A DNA stretch of 7,923 bases from assembly GCA_030146905.1 (NCBI GenBank), contig JASLAV010000906.1, positions 1-7,923 of the forward strand, given 5' to 3'. Source of the DNA: Lentzea sp. GTDB lineage: Bacteria > Actinomycetota > Actinomycetes > Mycobacteriales > Pseudonocardiaceae. The position numbers and the translations under genes are program-made. Below the pieces are notes generated by a model. That model saw only the letters and a list, made by a program, of their open reading frames with translations, had not been told where the DNA came from and searched no databases. Of the stretch, positions 1-5,673 are shown piece by piece. Numbering within the stretch: position 1 is the first letter of the stretch; each line of letters begins with the position of its first letter.

Positions 1-387
1 GCGCTTGCCGAGTGGCTGGAGGCGCGCGACGAGGTCGAGAAGGTCCACTACGCGGGGCTGCCGTCGTCGCCGTTCCACGCCAACGCGCAGAAGTACCTGC
101 CCAAGGGGGCAGGGGCGGTCGTGAGCTTCGAGCTCCGCGGCGGTGTGCAGGCCGGGCGGGCGTTCGTGGACGGGACGAGCCTGTTCAGCCAGCTCGTGAA
201 CATCGGGGACGTGCGGTCGTTGATCGTGCACCCGGCGTCGACCACGCACAGCCAGCTCACGCCCGAGGAGCAGCTCGTCACGGGTGTCGCGCCAGGGCTG
301 GTGCGGCTGTCGGTCGGGCTGGAGGGGCTGGACGACCTCAAGGCCGACCTGGAGGCGGGCTTCACCGCGGCCAAGTCGGCGCTGTAG
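1..387 (+). CDS. metY: O-acetylhomoserine sulfhydrylase (aminocarboxypropyltransferase), C-terminal part
   Basis: This is the last 128 residues of a PLP-dependent Cys/Met-metabolism enzyme; the 5' end lies outside the window. The enzyme replaces the acetyl group of O-acetylhomoserine with sulfide to give homocysteine, in the cytosol. The fragment is open from base 1 and shows the C-terminal small domain: VSFELRGG (41-48), GRAFVDGTSLFSQLVNIGD (52-70) and HPASTTHSQLTPEEQ (77-91). The last block is typical of the gamma family and very close to MetY. It is followed by VRLSVGLE (101-108), whose Arg102 corresponds to the arginine that holds the substrate carboxylate in this fold. The catalytic lysine and N-terminal domain are upstream and unseen. 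The stop codon shares one base with the metX start, so the two are co-transcribed. MetB or MetZ are less likely alternatives, since the next gene supplies MetY's substrate. Confidence 0.92.
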   Translation, partial: ALAEWLEARDEVEKVHYAGLPSSPFHANAQKYLPKGAGAVVSFELRGGVQAGRAFVDGTSLFSQLVNIGDVRSLIVHPASTTHSQLTPEEQLVTGVAPGLVRLSVGLEGLDDLKADLEAGFTAAKSAL

Positions 388-1400
388 TGGGTGGCTGGAG
401 GTTCGGTGATCCGAACGGCCGGCGGAAGTGGTTCAGCCACGCCGAACCGTTCGCGGGACTGCCGGGATTCCAGCTCGCGTACGAGACGTGGGGGACCTTG
501 AACGCGGAGGCCTCCAACGCGGTGCTCGTGCTCCACGCCCTCACCGGTGACAGCCATGTCGCCGGGGGCGTGGAGCCGGGTCATCCGACGCCCGGCTGGT
601 GGGAGGCCCTGATCGGGCCCGGCAGGCCCCTCGACGGGTTCTTCGTGGTGGCACCGAACGTGCTGGGCGGCTGTCAGGGCAGCACGGGACCGTGGCAGTA
701 CCCCGGGTTTCCCGGGATCACCATTCGCGACCAGGTTGCCGCCGAGGTCCGCCTCGCCGACTACCTGGGCATCGGGCGGTGGGCCGCGGTGCTCGGCGGG
801 TCGATGGGAGGCATGCGGGCCGTCGAGTGGGCGGTCAGCGAGCCCGATCGGGTGAAGTCGTTGCTGTTGCTGGCGACCACGGCCGCCGCGTCGGCGGAGC
901 AGATCGGGCTGGCGTCGGCGCAGCTGCACGCGATCAGGGCCGATCCCGTCGCGGGACTGGGGATCGCGCGCAGGATCGCGCACATCAGCTACCGCAGCGA
1001 GCAGGAGCTGCAGGCGCGGTTCGGCAGGCAGCGGCGGGAGGACGGGCGGTTCGAGGTCGAGTCCTATTTGGACCACCACGCGGCGAAGCTCGCGAGGAGG
1101 TTCGACCCGGAGAGCTACGTGACGCTGACGGAGGCGATGAACTCGCACGACGTCGGGCACGGGCGCGGTGGCGTCAAGGCGGCGCTGCGGCGGGTGAAGG
1201 CGCGCACGATCGTGGCCGGGGTCGACTCGGACCGGCTGTACCCGTTGGCGCAGCAGGAAGAACTGGCGGCCGGCATCCCGGGAGCCGACGAGCTGCGGGT
1301 GATCGAGTCGCCGTACGGGCACGACGCGTTCCTGATCGAGAGCGAGCGGGTCGGCGCGCTCGTCACGGAGCTGGTGCCCGCGCACTCAGGTAGTCGTTGA
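387..1400 (+). CDS. metX: Homoserine O-acetyltransferase MetX
   Basis: This 337-residue alpha/beta-hydrolase-fold enzyme transfers acetyl from acetyl-CoA to homoserine, the first committed step to methionine. Diagnostic blocks are LAYETWGTLN (30-39), VLHALTGDSHVAG (48-60), the PNVLGGCQGSTGP run near 90-102, and LGGSMGG around the nucleophile Ser139. The triad is completed by Asp282 in VDSDRLYP and His312 in PYGHDAF. In this family the LGGCQGSTGP region and the following basic residues line the homoserine pocket. The start is GTG at 387, overlapping the metY stop (TAGTG). No Shine-Dalgarno is visible, so translation probably depends on coupling. The N-terminus is rather short for the family, but strand 1 is intact. 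The 3' end overlaps the convergent MerR-type gene by 38 bases. A serine O-succinyltransferase or homoserine succinyltransferase of the MetX fold remains possible, but MetY next door favours acetylation. Confidence 0.95.
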   Translation: MGGWRFGDPNGRRKWFSHAEPFAGLPGFQLAYETWGTLNAEASNAVLVLHALTGDSHVAGGVEPGHPTPGWWEALIGPGRPLDGFFVVAPNVLGGCQGSTGPWQYPGFPGITIRDQVAAEVRLADYLGIGRWAAVLGGSMGGMRAVEWAVSEPDRVKSLLLLATTAAASAEQIGLASAQLHAIRADPVAGLGIARRIAHISYRSEQELQARFGRQRREDGRFEVESYLDHHAAKLARRFDPESYVTLTEAMNSHDVGHGRGGVKAALRRVKARTIVAGVDSDRLYPLAQQEELAAGIPGADELRVIESPYGHDAFLIESERVGALVTELVPAHSGSR

Positions 1401-2049
1401 GCCGCGCGGAGGCGGCGAGCATCGCCAGGCCCCGCGCGGTGAGGCGGCGGCGCCAGTCGGCCAGGGCGGCGCCCAGCGTCTCGGTGCCGCCCGCCGTGCG
1501 GATCTGCCGCACCACCAGGGCGATGCGCGCCAACGGGTAACCGCCGCGCCGCAACAGGTGTGCGAGCTCGGCGTCCCGGACGTCCTCCGCCAGGAACACG
1601 CGATAGCCGGTGGGTTCGCGTGAGGGCGTGAGGATTCCCGCCTCCTCCCAAGCCCGCAACGTCGCCGGGGTGACGCCGAGGCGCCGCGCCAGCTCACCGA
1701 TCGTGCGCGGTTCCAGCACCGGTTCCACGTGCGCGAGGTCCCGCACCGCGTGGCTGACGGAGTCGAGCGTCTCGCGGTCGCGCAGCAGCTGCTCGTGGCC
1801 GCGGTCGACGGTCAGCAGCACGTCGTCCAGGTCGTCGGCGTGAATCGCGTTCATGATCTGGCCGGCCCGAGCGTGCCCGAACGCCGGGATCAGCGCGATG
1901 AACGTGCGCAACGCGGCGGCGTGGACCTCGGTGTAGACGCGGTAGCCGGACGGGGTGCGCGAGGCGGGCGGGATGAACCCCGACTGCTCGTAGTTGCGCA
2001 CGGCCTGGGTCGAGATGCCATGCTCAGCAGCGAGGTCGGTTGGGCGCAC
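1363..2049 (-). CDS. Tandem MerR-domain transcriptional regulator (TioE-like)
   Basis: This is a 228-residue cytosolic DNA-binding protein with two MerR-type N-terminal modules in one chain. Module 1 (about 3-65) has the helix-turn-helix DLAAEHGISTQAVRNYEQSG and the wing SRTPSGYRVYT. Module 2 (about 115-185) has TIGELARRLGVTPATLRAWE and the wing REPTGYRVFLAEDV. Both wings keep the GYR-V/F signature of the family. A helical stretch (about 70-112) joins them, and a short helical tail ends the protein. No cysteines or separate ligand domain are seen, so metal or thiol sensing is unlikely. The architecture matches the group annotated as TioE-family, after a regulator in the thiocoraline cluster; that match is recalled, not searched. 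I chose GTG at 2049 because module 1 begins right there and TAAAGT lies 7 bases upstream. A longer frame runs back into the esterase gene but has no MerR homology. It is divergent from the esterase gene, its likely target, and probably also represses itself. Confidence 0.85.
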   Translation of the reverse strand: MRPTDLAAEHGISTQAVRNYEQSGFIPPASRTPSGYRVYTEVHAAALRTFIALIPAFGHARAGQIMNAIHADDLDDVLLTVDRGHEQLLRDRETLDSVSHAVRDLAHVEPVLEPRTIGELARRLGVTPATLRAWEEAGILTPSREPTGYRVFLAEDVRDAELAHLLRRGGYPLARIALVVRQIRTAGGTETLGAALADWRRRLTARGLAMLAASARLNDYLSARAPAP

Positions 2050-2050
2050 G

Positions 2051-2100
2051 GTTGAGACTTTACGGCTGATTCTCAGCAGTAGCCGAGCCAAAGTCTCAAC
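2051..2100. repeat. Inverted repeat between the MerR-type gene and the esterase gene
   Basis: GTTGAGACTTT (2051-2061) and AAAGTCTCAAC (2090-2100) are perfect 11-base inverted arms with a 28-base spacer. Inside, CGGCT (2063-2067) pairs with AGCCG (2081-2085), and GCTGA-TTC-TCAGC (2065-2077) is a smaller dyad. The left arm overlaps the putative -10 of the regulator gene. The right arm falls at about -38 to -28 of the inferred esterase transcript. Position and symmetry suggest an operator for the adjacent MerR-type protein. The spacer is longer than in classical MerR operators, which usually sit as one compact dyad between -35 and -10. That could reflect the two DNA-binding modules per chain. 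Confidence 0.7.
2057..2062 (-). promoter_or_regulatory. Putative -10 element of the MerR-type gene (leaderless)
   Basis: On the minus strand TAAAGT lies 7 bases (CTCAACC) before the GTG start at 2049. The transcript would begin at or within a base of the start codon. No Shine-Dalgarno is present and no good -35 is visible. The hexamer lies partly within the left arm of the inverted repeat, so a protein bound there would block it. Confidence 0.45.
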
Positions 2101-2114
2101 AGAGCTTTCAATGT

Positions 2115-2120
2115 TACGGT
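2115..2120 (+). promoter_or_regulatory. Putative -10 element of the esterase-family gene (leaderless)
   Basis: TACGGT lies 8 bases before ATG 2129, placing the transcript start near 2127-2129. This supports ATG 2129 over the in-frame ATG at 2111, which would precede the hexamer. No convincing -35 is present. The right arm of the inverted repeat occupies that position, as might be expected of an activator-dependent promoter. Confidence 0.4.
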
Positions 2121-2128
2121 TGAACCAC

Positions 2129-3241
2129 ATGAGCCAGGACATTCGTGAGTTCACCAGTCCCTTCACCGAGCTCTTGGCGTTCGGCGAGCCGACGCACCTG
2201 GAGCACGCCCACATCTGGATCCGCAACGAGCTGTTCGAGCAGCTCGCGGCACTCGGCTACCGGTCGATCGCGCTCGAGACCTGCCGGATCAGGGGCCTGC
2301 TGGTCGACGACTACGTCCAAGGCGGCCCCGGCGACCTCGACGAGGTCATGGAGAACGGGTTCTCCCACTCGTTCGGGCAGTGGCCGGCCAACCGCGAGCT
2401 GGTCCAGTGGATGCGCGAGTACAACGCGGGCAAACCGGCGGCGGAACGCCTGGCCTTCCACGGGTTCGACTTCCAGACCGAGACCGCCAGCGCGCCCAGC
2501 CCGCGGCCCTACCTCGAACACGCCCGCGACTACCTCGGCGAGGACGCCGACCTGACGACCGACGACGAGAAGTGGAGCCGTGACGAGGCCGTCATGGACC
2601 TCACGAAGTCGCCGGGACGGTCGGAGGAAGCGATCAGGCTGCGCGAGATCGGCACGGGCATGCTCAGGCGGCTGCACGAGCGCAGGACCGTCGACGACGC
2701 CTGGTACCGCGCGGAGATGCACCTGACGGCAGGGCTGAGCCTGCTCCAGTACCACCGGGAGTGCGCGGAGCCGAACCCGCTGGGCGTGCGCCTCAACCGC
2801 CTCTGCCAGATGCGGGACGGCGTGATGGCCCGCAACCTGCTGGAGATCCGGCGCGCGGAGGCGTCACGCGGGCCGACGTTCGTCTTCGCGCACAACGCCC
2901 ACCTGCAGCGCACGAACAGCTCCATGGTAATGGCGGGCGAGCGGGTCGAGTGGTTCTCCGCGGGCGCGCTCGTGGCGCCGATCCTCGGTGACCGGTACAC
3001 GGTCATCGCGGGCACGCTCGGCCGCAACGACACGTTCGGGCTGGGCGAACCGGACAGGGCCACCCCGGAAGGTCGGTTGCAAGGCCGGTTCACGACCTGG
3101 GGCATCACCGCCGACAAGCCCGAGGGCACGACCCGCACCGACACCCGGCTGGAGATGGGCTACTTCCCGCTCGACCAGCACCTGATGGACGGTGTGGACG
3201 CGCTGCTGCACGTCAGGGTTGGTCGTCCAGTGACGCGGTGA
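2129..3241 (+). CDS. Erythromycin esterase family hydrolase
   Basis: This 370-residue soluble protein has no signal peptide. It has the Ere-family layout: GEPTH (19-23) with Glu20 and His23, then IALE with Glu50, and FAHNAHLQR with His255 and His258. In Ere enzymes such residues form the metal-independent Glu/His active site that opens macrolide lactones by hydrolysis. The helical middle part (about 95-240) is the substrate-facing region and differs widely in the family. The length is a little below the roughly 400 residues of EreA/EreB. Many actinobacterial relatives have no proven macrolide activity, so the substrate is unknown; another ester or lactone is equally possible. The start at ATG 2129 is chosen because TACGGT precedes it by 8 bases and the preceding frame is only antisense to the regulator gene. 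The gene is divergent from the double-MerR regulator and is probably its target. Its end overlaps the next minus-strand gene by 29 bases. Confidence 0.85.
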   Translation: MSQDIREFTSPFTELLAFGEPTHLEHAHIWIRNELFEQLAALGYRSIALETCRIRGLLVDDYVQGGPGDLDEVMENGFSHSFGQWPANRELVQWMREYNAGKPAAERLAFHGFDFQTETASAPSPRPYLEHARDYLGEDADLTTDDEKWSRDEAVMDLTKSPGRSEEAIRLREIGTGMLRRLHERRTVDDAWYRAEMHLTAGLSLLQYHRECAEPNPLGVRLNRLCQMRDGVMARNLLEIRRAEASRGPTFVFAHNAHLQRTNSSMVMAGERVEWFSAGALVAPILGDRYTVIAGTLGRNDTFGLGEPDRATPEGRLQGRFTTWGITADKPEGTTRTDTRLEMGYFPLDQHLMDGVDALLHVRVGRPVTR

Positions 3242-3719
3242 TCCACGACGCGACCGGCAGGTCGCGCGTCTCGCACTCGATCGCCAGCTTGAGGGTCCAC
3301 CGCAGGGCTTGCAGGACCACTGTCGCGAGCTCCTGCGGTGCCCCGTTGGCCAGTGCGATCTCGATCTGCTCCGCGGCCGCGTCCTGGTCGCCGTGCACCT
3401 CCGCCAGCAACGCGCGGATCGCCGTGCGCACGGGCGGGTCCGCGTCGTCGATCTGGACCTCGTTGCCCTCCTCGTCGAAGACCTGCATCTTCACCGGCGT
3501 GGCACCGCCGGACCCGAGCGCGCCGACCATGCTGCTGCACTCGGCGAACAGCAGCAGCACCAGCTCGCGGATCTCCTCGTTGCCCTCGGGGGAACCGCTG
3601 AGATAACCGGTCACGAGGTCCACCGCCACAGCGTCCTCACCGGCCCTGGCCGCGGCCAGGGCCTCACCGGCCACGGCCGTCAGCCGTGACCAGCGATCTG
3701 GGTCCTGTGGTGGTCTCAC
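3213..3719 (-). CDS. Uncharacterised acidic actinobacterial protein
   Basis: I do not recognise this 168-residue protein. It appears soluble, acidic and largely helical, with no signal peptide or membrane segment. The N-terminal part (1-65) includes an amphipathic helical run rich in Ala, Glu and Leu. A Gly/Asp-rich loop near 69-95 contains MQVFDEEGNEVQIDDADPP, which looks like an exposed beta-hairpin. The C-terminal half (96-160) is again helical: AIRALLAEVHGD and VLQALRWTLKLAIECE. The alternating helices recall small helical-repeat scaffolds, but no repeat is clear. The start is GTG 3719; a promoter-like TTGCGA-18-TAGGCA ends 6 bases upstream, suggesting a leaderless mRNA. It is divergent from the two-component operon and convergent with the esterase gene. 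Coding character is supported by strong third-position GC and a sensible composition in this frame. Confidence 0.75.
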   Translation of the reverse strand: MRPPQDPDRWSRLTAVAGEALAAARAGEDAVAVDLVTGYLSGSPEGNEEIRELVLLLFAECSSMVGALGSGGATPVKMQVFDEEGNEVQIDDADPPVRTAIRALLAEVHGDQDAAAEQIEIALANGAPQELATVVLQALRWTLKLAIECETRDLPVASWITASLDDQP

Positions 3720-3725
3720 AGGTAC

Positions 3726-3755
3726 TGCCTACCGCGCGGTGCGACGCGTTCGCAA
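3726..3755 (-). promoter_or_regulatory. Promoter of the 168-residue protein gene
   Basis: On the minus strand TTGCGA (3755-3750) and TAGGCA (3731-3726) are separated by 18 bases, resembling a housekeeping-sigma promoter. The -10 ends 6 bases before GTG 3719, so the start codon would be at or next to +1. The spacer contains the perfect palindrome ACCGCGCGGT (3731-3740, touching the -10), which might be an operator or just GC-rich chance. Confidence 0.45.
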
Positions 3756-3812
3756 TGCCCCATCTTGATCAGAGTGCTACCGGGGTATGTCACTCCGCAG
3801 GTCAATGTGCGA

Positions 3813-3822
3813 ATCCGCGGAT
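3813..3822. promoter_or_regulatory. Palindrome ATCCGCGGAT upstream of the kinase gene
   Basis: A perfect 10-base palindrome ends 5 bases before the putative -10 TAGCAT of the two-component operon. Its position between -35 and -10 fits a repressor site. The bound protein is unknown, and such GC palindromes can arise by chance in this base composition. Confidence 0.25.
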
Positions 3823-3827
3823 CCGCC

Positions 3828-3833
3828 TAGCAT
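3828..3833 (+). promoter_or_regulatory. Putative -10 element of the two-component operon (leaderless)
   Basis: TAGCAT ends 6 bases before GTG 3840 and 3 bases before GTG 3837. The usual 6-8 base distance to +1 puts the transcript start on the 3840 codon. No Shine-Dalgarno lies upstream and no clear -35 is seen. Confidence 0.45.
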
Positions 3834-3839
3834 CGGGTG

Positions 3840-4961
3840 GTGTTCCGCACGTTGTACCGGACGGTCCTCGCTCCCGATCGCACACGAGTCCTCCCCAAAG
3901 CGCTCGGCAGGCTGTGGCTGCCCGTCATCGCCGCGCTGATCATCTACGCGTTCGTGTGGGCGGTCGTCGTCAGCGTCGCGTACGTGCGTCAGGCCGATTC
4001 GGACGGCTGGTGGGTTCTCGTCTTCCTGGCCACGCTCGGGCCGTACGTGCTGCTGGTCTGGTCACCGCTCCACGCCTGGCGGCTGGCGGTCCCGGGTTTC
4101 TACCTCGTCAGCCTCCTGCTGGTGGACGAGGGCGCCGCGCTCGCCCAGTACTGGACCGCGGTGCCGCTGTTCGTCGCGGTGGTGGCGTTCTACTCGCGAG
4201 GGATCGTCATCGCGGTCACGGTGATCACGATGGGGCTGATCATCGCCTCCGAACCGCAGGCCGCGGACATGGCGCTCTTCGTGCCCATCATCGCCGCGGT
4301 GGTCTACCTGTTCGGTGCGCGCGGCAGGGCGGAACGCGAGCTCGAAGAAGAACGCGACGCCAAGGCCGCGTTGGAGGAACGTGCCCGCATCGCACGCGAG
4401 ATGCACGACGTCGTGGCACACCACATGTCGATGGTGGTCGTGAGGTGCGAGACCGCGCCCTACCGTCTCAAGGGGCTCAACGAGGAAGCCGAGAAGGAGT
4501 TCGCGGAGGTCGGTGAGGCGGCGAGGGAGGCCATCACCGACATGCAACGCCTGCTCGGGGTGCTCAGGACGAACGGCCAGGCGCCGGAACGCGAACCGCA
4601 GCCGGGCATCAGCCGCATCCCCGAGCTCGTGAGGCCGGGGGACGAGGCCGAGGTCGACGTGGACGACGTGCCGGAGGCGGTCGGGCTGACCGCGTACCGC
4701 ATCGTGCAGGAGGCGCTCACGAACGCCACCAAGCACGCGCCCGGCTCGAAGGCGTCCGTCCACGTGCACAAGAACGACGACGGCCACCTCGACATCTGGG
4801 TGGTCAACACCGCCGGAGGGCCGCCGTTGGGCGGAGGCGGTGGACAGGGGCTGGTGGGAATGCGTGAACGCGTCGCGGTGCACGGTGGCACGCTCACCGT
4901 GAAGTCGACCGAGGACGGCGGGTTCATGGTCAAGGTGAGAATTCCGTTGGGGGACAAGTGA
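3840..4961 (+). CDS. Membrane sensor histidine kinase, DesK/NarX type (HisKA_3)
   Basis: This 373-residue kinase senses an unknown signal and phosphorylates the response regulator encoded next. The N-terminal half (about 26-159) has some six hydrophobic segments with only short loops, so sensing is probably within or at the membrane. A charged coiled-coil linker (160-180) rich in Glu/Arg leads to the dimerisation helix, with REMHDVVAHH carrying the phospho-acceptor His189. The ATP-binding domain shows the N-box QEALTNATKHA (Asn295) and a glycine box GGGGGQGLVGMRERV (from about 331). The usual Asp of the D-box is replaced by a VVNTAGG stretch, a variant common in actinobacterial members of this group. 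The start is GTG 3840, because TAGCAT lies 6 bases upstream; GTG 3837 would add one residue. The stop overlaps the regulator start in GTGA, so the two are made together. Its ligand cannot be told from sequence. Confidence 0.93.
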   Translation: MFRTLYRTVLAPDRTRVLPKALGRLWLPVIAALIIYAFVWAVVVSVAYVRQADSDGWWVLVFLATLGPYVLLVWSPLHAWRLAVPGFYLVSLLLVDEGAALAQYWTAVPLFVAVVAFYSRGIVIAVTVITMGLIIASEPQAADMALFVPIIAAVVYLFGARGRAERELEEERDAKAALEERARIAREMHDVVAHHMSMVVVRCETAPYRLKGLNEEAEKEFAEVGEAAREAITDMQRLLGVLRTNGQAPEREPQPGISRIPELVRPGDEAEVDVDDVPEAVGLTAYRIVQEALTNATKHAPGSKASVHVHKNDDGHLDIWVVNTAGGPPLGGGGGQGLVGMRERVAVHGGTLTVKSTEDGGFMVKVRIPLGDK

Positions 4962-5611
4962 TCAGGGTGGTCGTGGTGGACGACCAGGAGATGGTGCGCG
5001 AGGGCTTCTCCGCGTTGCTCGACGCGCAGGACGACATCGAGGTGATCGGCTCGGCTGGCAACGGCGTGCAGGGTGTCGCGCTGGCACGTACGGTCAGACC
5101 CGACGTCGTGCTGATGGACATCCGCATGCCCGAGATGGACGGACTCACCGCCACGAGGCTCCTGCTGGACGGGTCGGACGACGTCAAGGTCCTCGTGCTG
5201 ACCACGTTCGACCTCGACGACTACGTCTACGAGGCGCTGCAGGCCGGTGCGAGCGGGTTCCTGCTCAAGCACGCACCCGCCCGTGAGCTGCTCAACGCCG
5301 TGCGCGTGGTGGCCGCCGGGGAGGCGTTGCTCTCGCCGTCGATCACCAAGCGGCTGATCGAGGACTTCGTGAAGGCCCGCCGCAGCGAACGGGTGAAGCC
5401 GGCGCGGCTCGCGGTGCTGACCGAACGCGAGACCGAGATCCTCGTGCTGGTCGCGCAGGGCATGTCGAACGCGGAGATCGCCGCCCACCTGGTGCTGGCC
5501 GAGCAGACGGTCAAGACGCACGTGAGCCGCGTGCTCACCAAGCTGGGCCTGCGCGACCGCGCCCAGGCCGTCATCGCGGCGTACGAGAGCGGGCTCGTGG
5601 TACCGGGGTAG
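4958..5611 (+). CDS. NarL/FixJ-type response regulator
   Basis: This 217-residue cytosolic regulator is the partner of the kinase encoded just upstream. The receiver domain (1-115) has the acidic pair Asp8/Asp9 in VVVDDQ, the phospho-acceptor Asp54 in LMDIRMPEMDG, Thr82/Thr83 after VLVL, and Lys104 in FLLKH, so all switch residues are intact. After a linker, a LuxR-type helix-turn-helix (about 154-214) starts with LTERETEILVLVAQGMSNAEI and continues with AEQTVKTHVSRVLTKLGLRDR. The start is GTG 4958, overlapping the kinase stop by 4 bases (GTGA). GGGGGA (4949-4954) provides a close ribosome site. Targets are not identifiable here. The hydrolase and acyltransferase genes downstream have their own promoter-like hexamer and are candidates only by position. 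Confidence 0.95.
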   Translation: MIRVVVVDDQEMVREGFSALLDAQDDIEVIGSAGNGVQGVALARTVRPDVVLMDIRMPEMDGLTATRLLLDGSDDVKVLVLTTFDLDDYVYEALQAGASGFLLKHAPARELLNAVRVVAAGEALLSPSITKRLIEDFVKARRSERVKPARLAVLTERETEILVLVAQGMSNAEIAAHLVLAEQTVKTHVSRVLTKLGLRDRAQAVIAAYESGLVVPG

Positions 5612-5628
5612 TGCCGGAGAAACGGCAC
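5611..5628 (+). terminator. Hairpin after the two-component operon
   Basis: GTGCCG (5611-5616) and CGGCAC (5623-5628) form a perfect 6-base stem with a GAGAAA loop, starting on the last base of the regulator's stop codon. No U-run follows. It could be a weak or U-less terminator, or an mRNA 3' stabilising hairpin. It would separate this operon from the hydrolase unit. Confidence 0.4.
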
Positions 5629-5661
5629 GCGGGATGGACGATTCGCGGGCCGTGGTCTCCC

Positions 5662-5667
5662 TAGCTT
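5662..5667 (+). promoter_or_regulatory. Putative -10 element of the hydrolase-acyltransferase unit (leaderless)
   Basis: TAGCTT ends 6 bases before ATG 5674, the same spacing as TAGCAT before the kinase GTG 3840. No Shine-Dalgarno precedes the ATG, so the mRNA probably begins at the start codon. No clear -35 is visible. Confidence 0.45.
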
Positions 5668-5673
5668 CGGTTC

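Noticed and set aside
48..1385. Minus-strand open frame of 445 codons opposite metY-metX.
   Set aside because: Its product is Arg/Pro/His-rich with no recognisable domain, and the opposite strand holds clear MetY and MetX. It is a shadow of high-GC coding.
599..1393. Plus-strand frame of 264 codons within metX.
   Set aside because: It is Arg/Gly/Ala-rich and lies inside metX in another frame, without its own start signals.
1994..2128. N-terminal extension of the esterase gene, including in-frame ATG 2111.
   Set aside because: The extension runs through the promoter region and antisense to the MerR domain. The -10-like TACGGT lies downstream of ATG 2111, so 2129 is the better start.
2050..2226. 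Longer N-terminus of the MerR-type regulator.
   Set aside because: The added residues have no MerR similarity and are antisense to the start of the esterase gene. The first helix begins right after GTG 2049.
5611..5628. Hairpin as a strong intrinsic terminator.
   Set aside because: The stem is only 6 base pairs and no U-run follows; it is listed only as a possible weak terminator.
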